Part shown: positions 1 through 7,998 of the stretch, in pieces
How the letters are laid out: each line of letters begins with the position of its first letter
Numbering within the stretch: the first letter of the stretch is position 1
From: Anaerolineales bacterium UBA2395
Lineage (GTDB): Bacteria > Chloroflexota > Anaerolineae > Anaerolineales > Villigracilaceae
Reading direction: 5' to 3'
DNA length: 51,251 nt
Assembly (NCBI GenBank): GCA_002343775.1
Contig: DDSH01000002.1
Span: forward strand, 456 to 51,706
The notes under the pieces: generated by a model
The model's input: the letters and a program-made list of their open reading frames with translations, nothing else
Databases searched by the model: none
What the model was told of the DNA's origin: nothing
Position numbers and translations under genes: made by a program

Positions 1-6
1 AATCTC

Positions 7-1224
7 ATGAAAGTATTGCTCGTCGGAGTCGGTGGGGTCGGTGAGGCGATTGCAGCCATTGCCAAACCGCGCAAGTGGATGGAACAGATGGTGTTGGCAG
101 ATTTCAATGTGAAACGCGCCGAGGAGGTGCAAAAGAAACTCGGTGACCCGCAGCGCTTCCCGGTGGAGTTCATCGACGCCAGCAACCAGGGCGGCATTGA
201 GATGCTCGCAAAGAAATACCAGGTCGATCTCATTATGAACTCGGTCGACCCGATCTTCAACAAGCAGATATTCGATGCGGCGTATAACGTCGGTGTTACC
301 TATATGGATATGGCAATGACGCTTTCGGAGCCGCATCCGACAGACCCGTTCAACCAGCCGGGTATCAAATTGGGCGACTACCAATTCGACAAAGCCAAGG
401 ACTGGGAAGCCAAAAAACTGCTTGCCCTCGTCGGCATCGGTGTGGAGCCGGGCATGGCAGATGTTTTTGCTCGATACGCCCAGGACCATCTATTCGATGA
501 GATCGACGAGGTCGGCATCCGTGATGGCGCGAACATCACCATTGAAGGATACGAATTTGCCCCCAACTTCTCCATCTGGACGACCATCGAAGAATGCCTG
601 AACCCGCCCGTCATCTGGCAGGATGGCAAGTGGTTCACGACGCCGCCATTCTCTGAACCCGAAGTGTTCGACTTCCCCGAGATCGGACCCGTGGAAGTCG
701 TCAACGTGGAGCATGAGGAAGTTCTACTTGTGCCGCGCTGGGTCAAAACCAAACGCGCTACTTTCAAGTATGGGTTGGGCGATCAGTTCATCGGTGTACT
801 GAAAACTTTGCACATGCTCGGCTTGGACAACAAAGAAAAGATCAATGTCAAAGGGGTGCAGGTCGCGCCCCGGGATGTGGTGGCGGCTTGTTTGCCCGAT
901 CCTGCCCATCTCGGAGAAAAGATGCGCGGAAAGACTTGCGCCGGGACGTATGTCAAAGGCACAAAGGATGGGAAGAAACGCGAAGTCTATCTCTATCAAG
1001 TTGCCGATAACGAAGAGTGCATGAAGGCATGGGGCTGTCAGGCAGTTGTCGCACAGACCGCTTTCTCGGCAGTGATCGCGATGGATTTGCTCAAGCACGG
1101 TGTTTGGAAGGGTGTGGGTGTCCTCGGACCGGAAGCCTTCCCGCCGGACCCGTTCATGGAGAAAATGGAAGATTACGGCTTCCCATACGGAATGAAGGAA
1201 ATGACAAAGGAAGTCGCCGCATAA
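7..1224 (+). CDS. Saccharopine dehydrogenase-like NAD(P)-dependent oxidoreductase
   Basis: A 405-residue protein of the saccharopine dehydrogenase / carboxynorspermidine dehydrogenase superfamily. The N-terminus is a Rossmann fold (VGVGGVGEA, residues 6-14), followed by an acidic strand end (ADFN) that would contact the nucleotide ribose, and by a long C-terminal catalytic and dimerisation domain. Family members reduce or oxidise imines formed between an amino acid and a keto acid or semialdehyde, for example in lysine breakdown or polyamine synthesis; the substrate here cannot be read from sequence. Only 6 nt precede the ATG, so the ribosome binding site and promoter are not visible. The transporter, aminotransferases and aldehyde oxidoreductases downstream fit a role in amino-acid catabolism (inference). 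A strong terminator follows. Confidence 0.82.
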   Translation: MKVLLVGVGGVGEAIAAIAKPRKWMEQMVLADFNVKRAEEVQKKLGDPQRFPVEFIDASNQGGIEMLAKKYQVDLIMNSVDPIFNKQIFDAAYNVGVTYMDMAMTLSEPHPTDPFNQPGIKLGDYQFDKAKDWEAKKLLALVGIGVEPGMADVFARYAQDHLFDEIDEVGIRDGANITIEGYEFAPNFSIWTTIEECLNPPVIWQDGKWFTTPPFSEPEVFDFPEIGPVEVVNVEHEEVLLVPRWVKTKRATFKYGLGDQFIGVLKTLHMLGLDNKEKINVKGVQVAPRDVVAACLPDPAHLGEKMRGKTCAGTYVKGTKDGKKREVYLYQVADNEECMKAWGCQAVVAQTAFSAVIAMDLLKHGVWKGVGVLGPEAFPPDPFMEKMEDYGFPYGMKEMTKEVAA

Positions 1225-1232
1225 AAAGTAAA

Positions 1233-1268
1233 GCGGACAAACGTCATAGCGTTTGTCCGCTAATTTTT
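1233..1268 (+). terminator. Rho-independent terminator after the saccharopine dehydrogenase-like gene
   Basis: An 11-bp perfect stem (GCGGACAAACG with CGTTTGTCCGC) closes a 6-nt loop and is followed by TAATTTTTT. It separates the dehydrogenase from the symporter gene. Confidence 0.9.
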
Positions 1269-1315
1269 TACGCCAGGAAGCGTACTCCTGGTAATTCAAA
1301 TTTTCGGAGGGTACC

Positions 1316-2923
1316 GTGCAAGATTATGCTTACTCTGGGTTGATCATCGGGGGCATCGTCGTCATCCTGCTGGTTCGTCTGGCGATCGGGTATTGGGCAT
1401 CGAAGCGGGTGGAGACCACGAACGATTATGTGCTGGCGGGGCGTCGTTTGCCGATCTGGATGGCGGCACCGTCGATCATGGCAACCTGGTTTGCCGCTGA
1501 GACGTTGATGGGCTCCAGTTCTGAGGCATACAAATACGGGCTGCAGGGGGTCATCTTTGACCCGTTCGGTGCGACCATGTGTTTGTTCCTCTCAGGGCTT
1601 CTGATCGTGCGTTTGGCTCGCCGCGCTCAGTACGTGACCATCATGGATTTCTTCCAACAGCGGTACGGCACGACCATGTCGGTGGTTGGCTCGGTTGCTC
1701 AGATCATCGGCTACTTCGGCTGGACGGCGGCGCAGATCGTTGCGGGCGGGGCGATCCTGCAAGCGCTTCTTGGCTGGGACTTGTCTGTTGGCATGGTCAT
1801 GGTGGCGGGCATTGTCACCATCTATACGATGGCGGGCGGTCTGTGGGCAGATACCGCGCTCGACTTCATGCAAATGTTCCTGACCATGGGTGGTTTGCTC
1901 ATCATATTCGTCGGCATTCTCTGGGGCGTGGGTGGTTTTGATAACTTCATTGGGATGGCAGGTGCTCAGTACACCGATTATCCCTTCGCCATGGGTCCCA
2001 CTGAAGCAGAAGGATATCTTGGGTATTCAGGTCACATGGGTTGGTTCTATTACGCTGCTGCGTGGATGGCGATCGGTTTAGGCAGCATTCCCGCGCAGGA
2101 TTACCTCCAGCGCACTTGTGCCGCTAAAAATGAGAATATCGCAGTCAAATCCACATACATTGCGGCATTCCTGTACATCACTTTCGGCGTACTATCCCCG
2201 TTCATTGGGATGGCGGCTTACTCCGCGATTGGACCGGATATCGAAGCGGATCAGACTCAATTTGTGTTGATCTCGATGGCGATGAAGTATCTCCACCCGA
2301 TCCTGACTGCGCTCTTCGTGGCGGCGCTCGCTTCGGCGTTGATGAGCACATCTGACTCGTCGATGCTGGCAGGCGCGACGATGTTCACCGAAAACATCGT
2401 CAAGGTCTTCAAGCCCGACCTGACCGATAAAGCCCAATTGTTCCTGACCCGTGCTGCGCTAGTCGTCAGCGGTGTGTTGAGCTTGATGATCGCGCTGTGG
2501 GCAGAGACGATCTACGAATTGGCAGTGTTGGCGAACACCTGTATCCTCGTGGGCATGGTTGCGCCTTATGTGATCGGCTTGTATTGGAAGAAGGCCAATC
2601 ACATCGGCGCCTTGACCTCGTTCTTCTCCGGCACCATTGCCTGGGGTGTCCTTTCGGTCTATTATTACTATGCTCCCGAATTTGGGACGTTTGCCATCTG
2701 TGAAGGCGACTTGTATTGCTCACTGTGGGACGCGGTTTACATCGCCTCGACTCCCGCGTTCGTCATTTCGGTAGTGGCGTTCATTGTGGCGTCGCTTGCT
2801 ACTGGCAAGATCGACCCGCCCAAGGTGTTGAAGAATATTTACGGCAAACCGGTGGATATGAAACACGCGCTTGGTTGGAGTCATCTCAACGATGAGCCGA
2901 AGGAAGCCACGGCGGCTGATTGA
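1316..2923 (+). CDS. Sodium:solute symporter (SSS family)
   Basis: A 535-residue polytopic membrane protein with about 13 hydrophobic segments, typical of the SSS family (PanF/PutP-type Na+/substrate symporters). Recognisable features are the first helix pair around residues 5-50, the DYVLAGRRLP and WMAAPSIMATWFAAET region, and the central SALMSTSDSSMLAGATMFTENI stretch that matches the sodium-binding helix region of the family. The start is GTG at 1316, supported by a GGAGG ribosome binding site at 1306-1310. Substrate is unknown; proline, pantothenate, other carboxylates and amino acids are typical. Its place beside amino-acid-processing genes suggests an amino-acid-like substrate (inference). 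A strong terminator follows, so it is probably monocistronic. Confidence 0.9.
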   Translation: MQDYAYSGLIIGGIVVILLVRLAIGYWASKRVETTNDYVLAGRRLPIWMAAPSIMATWFAAETLMGSSSEAYKYGLQGVIFDPFGATMCLFLSGLLIVRLARRAQYVTIMDFFQQRYGTTMSVVGSVAQIIGYFGWTAAQIVAGGAILQALLGWDLSVGMVMVAGIVTIYTMAGGLWADTALDFMQMFLTMGGLLIIFVGILWGVGGFDNFIGMAGAQYTDYPFAMGPTEAEGYLGYSGHMGWFYYAAAWMAIGLGSIPAQDYLQRTCAAKNENIAVKSTYIAAFLYITFGVLSPFIGMAAYSAIGPDIEADQTQFVLISMAMKYLHPILTALFVAALASALMSTSDSSMLAGATMFTENIVKVFKPDLTDKAQLFLTRAALVVSGVLSLMIALWAETIYELAVLANTCILVGMVAPYVIGLYWKKANHIGALTSFFSGTIAWGVLSVYYYYAPEFGTFAICEGDLYCSLWDAVYIASTPAFVISVVAFIVASLATGKIDPPKVLKNIYGKPVDMKHALGWSHLNDEPKEATAAD

Positions 2924-2940
2924 TCCGCGGTAGTTTTGTT

Positions 2941-2989
2941 ATGCTCCAAAGCAACACAAACCTGCTTTGGAGCATGTTCGTTTTTTTTT
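2941..2989 (+). terminator. Rho-independent terminator after the SSS symporter
   Basis: A 13-bp perfect stem (ATGCTCCAAAGCA with TGCTTTGGAGCAT) closes a 9-nt loop; a run of about ten T follows and then a G run. Confidence 0.92.
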
Positions 2990-3105
2990 GGGGGGGAAAA
3001 GCGTCAGAAAACTGAATCAACTGTCGGTTAGGAAAGATGCGCGGCGGTGGATGTAGGAAAAAACTTAATAGATGGCGATTCGCTGTCGATTTCGGCAAAT
3101 TCCGG

Positions 3106-3135
3106 TTGTAGAATATCCAGCCGATTCGTTATAAT
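3106..3135 (+). promoter_or_regulatory. Candidate sigma70 promoter of the first AOR gene
   Basis: A perfect TATAAT at 3130-3135 is preceded by TTGTAG at 3106-3111 (spacer 18, weak -35). The start codon at 3163 is about 20 nt beyond the expected transcription start and has a GGAGG ribosome binding site. The remaining intergenic DNA (2990-3105) shows nothing else I can name. Confidence 0.55.
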
Positions 3136-3162
3136 CAAAAAATAAATCATTCGGAGGATGTC

Positions 3163-5070
3163 ATGCCAAACGGTTACAACGGAAAGATCCTGCATGTAGA
3201 TTTGACAAAAGGCACGCTGACGGTCGAGGAGCCAAATGAGGCTTTTTACCGCAAGTATCTTGGTGGCAGCGCGATGGGAATGCATTACATCCTGCGCGAT
3301 ATGCCAAAAGGCGCGGACCCGCTTGGTCCTGAAAATGTGTTGACGTTGTTCACAGGTGTGACGACAGGGGCGGCGATCTCCGGTCAGAGCCGTTTGAATG
3401 CGAATGCGAAATCTCCCATCAGCGGCGGTATCGGTGACTCGCAGAGCGGCGGATTTTTTCCGGCTGAATTGAAGTTTGCAGGTTTTGACGGCATTGTGAT
3501 CAAAGGCAAATCGCCCAAGCCTGTTTACCTGGCAATTGTGGAAGGCAAGCCTGAACTGCGCGACGCGGCGCATTTGATGGGCAAGCTCTCGGGGGAAGTA
3601 GATGATATTTTGCATAAGGAAGTAGACCCGAAGGCTGAGATTTTGCAGCATGGTATTGGCGCTGAGAATGGCGTTCTATATTCGTCGCTGGTTTCAATGT
3701 CGAACCGCCACAATGGGCGCACCGGCATGGGCTTGGTGATGGCGTCTAAGAACTTGAAGGCTGTGGTTGTGCGCGGCACGAAGAAGGTGGAATTAGCGAA
3801 CCAAAAAGCCCTGACCGAGTTGAATCGTATCGGTCCGAAAGCCATCCCTGAGAACGGTGATATGGATGGTCTTGCCAAGTTCGGTACGGCGGTGGTGGTT
3901 CTCTTCAACAATACCATCGGCACGCTGCCGACCCGCAACTATAACGAAGGTCAGTTCGAAGGCTGTGAACCCATCAGCGGCGAGAAGATGGCGGAAACAG
4001 TTTTGAAGGAACGCGATACCTGCTACGCGTGTGTGGTCAAATGCAAGCGCGTGGTGGAGATCAAAGATGGTCCGTACAAGGTCGATCCGCGATATGGTGG
4101 ACCTGAATACGAAACGCTCGGTACATTCGGTTCATACTGCGGTGTGGATGATCTCGCTGCGGTCTCATTGGCGAATCAAATTTGTAATGAATACGCCGTG
4201 GACACCATCGCCTGCGGCGCGACGATTGCCTTTGCGATGGAATGTTACGAAAAGGGAATCATCACCAAAGAACAGACCGGCGGCATTGAATTGAAATTCG
4301 GAAACGCCGATGCGATGCTGCAAGTCCTCAATATGATCGTGAAGGGCGAAGGCGAACTCGGCAAGACGCTTGGCATGGGTTCCGAACGCGCTGCGAAGAA
4401 ATGGGGCAATGGCGCAGACGAGTGCCTCATCACCGTGAAGGGCGCCGAGGCTCCTGCTCACATGCCGCACGCCAAACGCTCGCTCGGTTTGATCTACGCG
4501 GTCAATCCTTTCGGGGCGGATCACCAATCCTCAGAACATGACCCGTACTATGAAGAAGGTGTCGGCGATTTCAATCTTGACCGCCTCAAGCAGATTGGCT
4601 TGGGTTCGCCGCAGCCGGCTTATTCCTTGACTGAAGAAAAAGTCCGCTTCGCGTATGAGACCGAAGTCTTTTACTCGATGTTGGACTCGGCAGAACTCTG
4701 TCAGTTTGTTTACGGTCCCACATGGACGCTCTACGATGGCAAAGACACCGTGCAGATGATCAACTCGGTCACCGGCTGGGATATGACCATCGAAGAGTTG
4801 ATGGAAGTCGGTCGCCGCCGCCTGGACCTCTTCCGCGTGTTCAATGCACGCGAGGGATTTGGTCGCAAGGATGATAAACTGCCCAAGAAGTTTTTCAAGC
4901 AATTGCAGGGAACCGGTCCGACCGCCGGTTTCACGATCACCCACGAAGAGATCGATAACGCCATCGACTCGTACTACAAGATGGCTGGCTGGACAGCCGA
5001 CGGCGTTCCCACCCGCGAGACGTTGAAGAAGCATGATGTCGAGTGGGCGGCGGAATATCTTCCTGCATAG
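3163..5070 (+). CDS. Aldehyde:ferredoxin oxidoreductase, tungsten-type (AOR family)
   Basis: A 635-residue member of the AOR family, cytoplasmic enzymes that oxidise aldehydes (or reduce acids) with ferredoxin, using a tungsten- or molybdenum-bis-pyranopterin and one 4Fe-4S cluster. The N-terminal cofactor domain is intact (YNGKILHVDL, LGGSAMGMHY, SGQSRLNANAKSP). The cluster ligands are visible as C287-x2-C290-x3-C294 plus C513, the classical spacing of archaeal AOR. Length is close to the family norm. The start has a good GGAGG site. A second, more divergent AOR lies at 7999-9729 and two PLP aminotransferases lie between them, which suggests that aldehydes from transamination are its substrates (inference). 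No pterin-cofactor synthesis genes or ferredoxin gene are in the window. Confidence 0.93.
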   Translation: MPNGYNGKILHVDLTKGTLTVEEPNEAFYRKYLGGSAMGMHYILRDMPKGADPLGPENVLTLFTGVTTGAAISGQSRLNANAKSPISGGIGDSQSGGFFPAELKFAGFDGIVIKGKSPKPVYLAIVEGKPELRDAAHLMGKLSGEVDDILHKEVDPKAEILQHGIGAENGVLYSSLVSMSNRHNGRTGMGLVMASKNLKAVVVRGTKKVELANQKALTELNRIGPKAIPENGDMDGLAKFGTAVVVLFNNTIGTLPTRNYNEGQFEGCEPISGEKMAETVLKERDTCYACVVKCKRVVEIKDGPYKVDPRYGGPEYETLGTFGSYCGVDDLAAVSLANQICNEYAVDTIACGATIAFAMECYEKGIITKEQTGGIELKFGNADAMLQVLNMIVKGEGELGKTLGMGSERAAKKWGNGADECLITVKGAEAPAHMPHAKRSLGLIYAVNPFGADHQSSEHDPYYEEGVGDFNLDRLKQIGLGSPQPAYSLTEEKVRFAYETEVFYSMLDSAELCQFVYGPTWTLYDGKDTVQMINSVTGWDMTIEELMEVGRRRLDLFRVFNAREGFGRKDDKLPKKFFKQLQGTGPTAGFTITHEEIDNAIDSYYKMAGWTADGVPTRETLKKHDVEWAAEYLPA

Positions 5071-5117
5071 TGTGTAACACCTCCACTTGCGCCAGATGCA
5101 AGTGTCCGTAATGACCG

Positions 5118-5152
5118 GGGATGGAGTGATGCGTTCATTCCATCCCTTTTTT
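5118..5152 (+). terminator. Rho-independent terminator after the first AOR
   Basis: The stem GGGATGGAxTGA pairs with TCAxTCCATCCC around a 5-nt loop and is followed by six T. Confidence 0.88.
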
Positions 5153-5203
5153 GGGCGATAAATCTTTGCACATTGCAAACCATGTTTTTACGGGACAATT
5201 CAA

Positions 5204-6487
5204 ATGACTCTCACTCAACTCCATCAAGATAACTTTTCTCACATGACTCCCGCGTGGAGCCGTATCTTCAATATCGTTTCTGAGCGTGCCGAAGGTTCGT
5301 ACATCTACACCGGCGATGGCAGAAAACTACTCGACTTCACCAGCGGTATCGGCGTGACCAACACCGGTCATTGCCATCCCAAAGTTGTGGAAGCGATCCG
5401 CGAACAGGCGGGTTTGTTTCTGCACGCACAGGCGAATATCGTCATTCACAAGCCGATGTTGCAACTGATCGAAGAACTGCGCAAAATCGTGCCTGAACCC
5501 ATTGATAGTTTCTTCTTTGCCAACTCAGGCGCAGAAGCGGTCGAGAACGCCGTCAAGGTTGCTAAAGCCGCTACAGGCAGACCGAATGTGATCGTCTTCA
5601 ACGGCTCCTTCCACGGGCGGACGCACGTTACGATGGCGTTGACCACATCCAAGACGATTTATCGTACCGGGTTTGCGCCGCTCCCGGCTGGGATCTATGC
5701 TTCGCCGTTTCCGTATGCCTTCAATTTGGGAATGAGCGAAGAGGAAGCGGGTCAGTACGCGCTGGAAAAATTGGAATACCTGCTCGCTTCGCAGACCGCG
5801 CCGAAGGAGACCGCCGCTATCCTGATCGAGTCGGTGCTCGGCGAGGGCGGATACGTCGTCCCGCCTGCTTCGTTCATGAAGGGACTTCGGGAAATTTGCG
5901 ATAAGCATGGCATCATGTTGATCTTTGACGAAGTGCAGTCTGGGTTTGGTCGCACGGGCAAATGGTTTGCGATGGAGCATTTCGGTGTGTTGCCGGATAT
6001 TATGACCGTTGCAAAAGGTATTGCTTCGGGGATGCCGCTTTCGGGTGTGTTCAGCCGCACCGATATCATGAAGAAACTCGATGTCGGCTCCATTGGCGGA
6101 ACATACGGTGGAAACGCGCTTTCCTGCGCGGCAGGAACTGCCACCATCCGCGCGATGCGCGAGGAGAAGATGGTGGAAAATGCCGCAGAACGCGGAATCC
6201 AATTGATGACGGGGCTGCGCAAGTTGCAGGAAGAATATCCGCAGATCGGCGATGTGCGCGGCAAAGGCCTGATGGTCGGCACCGAGTTCATCGTTGATGG
6301 CAGTCAGGCGAAAGCGAAACCGCTCGTCAAAGAGATAATCCGCAAGTCAGAAGAAAAGGGGATGTTGCTCCTCTCCTGTGGAACTTATGACAATACCCTG
6401 CGCTGGATCCCGCCTTTGAATGTAACACCAGACCAAATCAATGATGGTTTGAAGATATTTGACGAGTCCGTAAAAGAAAGTCTGTAA
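5204..6487 (+). CDS. Class-III aminotransferase, 4-aminobutyrate aminotransferase-like
   Basis: A 427-residue PLP-dependent fold-type I transaminase of the GabT/acetylornithine group. Visible motifs: SGIGVTNTGHCHP near residues 48-59, the phosphate-binding NSGAEAVENAVK (107-118), HGRTH (138-142), DEVQSGFGRTG with D242 to hold the pyridine nitrogen, and the Schiff-base lysine K271 in TVAKGIASG. The family removes the distal amino group of omega-amino acids such as 4-aminobutyrate, producing a semialdehyde. The position between two aldehyde oxidoreductases suggests that the semialdehyde passes to an AOR (inference). The alternatives are acetylornithine or another diamine transaminase; the exact substrate is not determinable here. 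Confidence 0.88.
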   Translation: MTLTQLHQDNFSHMTPAWSRIFNIVSERAEGSYIYTGDGRKLLDFTSGIGVTNTGHCHPKVVEAIREQAGLFLHAQANIVIHKPMLQLIEELRKIVPEPIDSFFFANSGAEAVENAVKVAKAATGRPNVIVFNGSFHGRTHVTMALTTSKTIYRTGFAPLPAGIYASPFPYAFNLGMSEEEAGQYALEKLEYLLASQTAPKETAAILIESVLGEGGYVVPPASFMKGLREICDKHGIMLIFDEVQSGFGRTGKWFAMEHFGVLPDIMTVAKGIASGMPLSGVFSRTDIMKKLDVGSIGGTYGGNALSCAAGTATIRAMREEKMVENAAERGIQLMTGLRKLQEEYPQIGDVRGKGLMVGTEFIVDGSQAKAKPLVKEIIRKSEEKGMLLLSCGTYDNTLRWIPPLNVTPDQINDGLKIFDESVKESL

Positions 6488-6541
6488 ATCAGCCGAAGGT
6501 CGAAGGTCAATCCGACTTCGACCTTTGACACAATATAAATC

Positions 6542-7897
6542 ATGACTGAACTCAATCGCACCAAACTCACCCAACTCCTGCAAGCCGAAGAATCCCTCTT
6601 CCACAAAAATCACCCCAAATCCTACGAACTATACCAGCGCGCGCGTAAGTCGCTGCACGGTGGCGTGCCGATGTTGTGGATGATCCGCTGGGCAGGGTCG
6701 TTCCCTGTTTTTGTCAAAGAGGCAAAAGGCGCACACTTCACCGATGTGGATGGCAACGACTACATTGATTTTTGCCTCGGCGACACAGGCGCGATGACGG
6801 GTCACAGCCCCGACGCCACTGTGAAAGCCATCAACGAGCAGATTCAAAAAGGCATCACGCTCATGCTGCCGTATGAAGATGTGATTTGGGTCGGCGAAGA
6901 ACTTCAACGTCGTTTCAAACTTCCATACTGGCAATTCGCCCTCACCGCTACTGACGCGAATCGTTTCGCGTTGCGCATGGCGCGCATGATCACAGGTCGC
7001 CCGAAAATTCTCGTCTTCAACTATTGCTATCACGGCTCGGTGGATGAAACCTTCATCACGCTCGATGAAGAAGGCACGCCCATCTCGCGTCCCAACAACA
7101 TGGGTCCGCAAATTGACCCGCGTGAAACCACCAAGGTGATCGAGTTCAACGACATCGGCTTGCTCGAAATCGCGCTCGCCTCGCGCGAAGTTGCCGCCGT
7201 CCTCGCCGAGCCTGCCATGACCAATATCGGCATCATTCACCCCGACCCTGGTTATCACGAAGCGCTGCGAAAGTTGACCCGCAAATACGGGACGTATCTC
7301 ATCATTGACGAGACGCATACCATTTGTACGGGTCCTGGCGGATATACCGCCTCATTCGGACTTGAGCCTGATTTCTTCACCCTTGGCAAACCCCTCGCTG
7401 GAGGCGTCCCCGCCGCGGTCTATGGTTTCACCGAAGAAGTGAGCCAAGCCTTTAACGCCAAACTCGCCGTGGACGATGCGGATGTGGGCGGCATCGGCGG
7501 GACGTTGGCGGGCAACGCCCTGTCCATTGCAGCGATGAAAGCCACGCTCCAGAATGTGCTCACGGACGAGTTTTATGCCAAGGCGACGAAATTGCAGGAA
7601 CAATTCACAGCGGGAGTCGAAAGCGTCATTGCCGAATACAGTCTCCCGTGGATCGTGAAGCGTTTGGGCAACCGCTCCGAGTATTGGTTCCGTCCCACTC
7701 CTCCCAAAAATGGCGGAGAGGCGCACGCGGCGGTTGATCCCGAACTGGATCGTTACATGCATTTGTATGCGCTCAACCGCGGCATCTTGATGACGCCCTT
7801 CCACAATATGGCGCTCATCTCGCCCGAAACCACCCAAGCCGATGTGGATTATCATACAAAGGTTTTCCGCGAAGCCGTGCAAAGTTTGTTTGGATGA
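6542..7897 (+). CDS. Class-III aminotransferase, glutamate-1-semialdehyde aminomutase-like
   Basis: A 451-residue PLP enzyme related to glutamate-1-semialdehyde 2,1-aminomutase but probably not HemL itself. It has YQRARKSLHGGVP near residues 31-43, GDTGAMTGHSP (80-90), IIDETHT with D256, and the PLP lysine K283 in TLGKPLAGGVP. In place of the NSGTEA phosphate-binding loop it has TATDANRFALR, a change found in HemL-like transaminases of unknown or amino-acid substrate. The DETHT motif also differs from the usual DEVMT. It follows the GabT-like gene after 54 nt with no visible terminator, so the two are probably cotranscribed. A role in catabolic transamination or amino-group migration feeding the adjacent AOR is an inference. 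Confidence 0.84.
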   Translation: MTELNRTKLTQLLQAEESLFHKNHPKSYELYQRARKSLHGGVPMLWMIRWAGSFPVFVKEAKGAHFTDVDGNDYIDFCLGDTGAMTGHSPDATVKAINEQIQKGITLMLPYEDVIWVGEELQRRFKLPYWQFALTATDANRFALRMARMITGRPKILVFNYCYHGSVDETFITLDEEGTPISRPNNMGPQIDPRETTKVIEFNDIGLLEIALASREVAAVLAEPAMTNIGIIHPDPGYHEALRKLTRKYGTYLIIDETHTICTGPGGYTASFGLEPDFFTLGKPLAGGVPAAVYGFTEEVSQAFNAKLAVDDADVGGIGGTLAGNALSIAAMKATLQNVLTDEFYAKATKLQEQFTAGVESVIAEYSLPWIVKRLGNRSEYWFRPTPPKNGGEAHAAVDPELDRYMHLYALNRGILMTPFHNMALISPETTQADVDYHTKVFREAVQSLFG

Positions 7898-7898
7898 T

Positions 7899-7983
7899 GT
7901 CATTGCGAGGGCGCTCTTTGCCCGAAGCAATCTTCTAACAAATGGGATTGCTTCGTCGGTAAAACGACCCTCCTCGCAATGAC
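7899..7983. repeat. REP-like nested palindrome
   Basis: The outer arms GTCATTGCGAGG (7899-7910) and CCTCGCAATGAC (7972-7983) are perfect inverse complements. A second perfect pair lies inside: CGAAGCAATC (7923-7932) and GATTGCTTCG (7946-7955). The element fills the whole gap between the aminotransferase stop and the second AOR. It resembles dispersed intergenic palindromes common in many bacterial genomes. It could act as a transcriptional punctuation or mRNA-stability element. I see no second copy in this window. Confidence 0.85.
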
Positions 7984-7998
7984 AAATTGGAGAAATTT

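Noticed and set aside
7987..7998. TTG start for the second AOR
   Set aside because: No ribosome binding site in front of it; the ATG at 7999 has GGAGA at the right distance.
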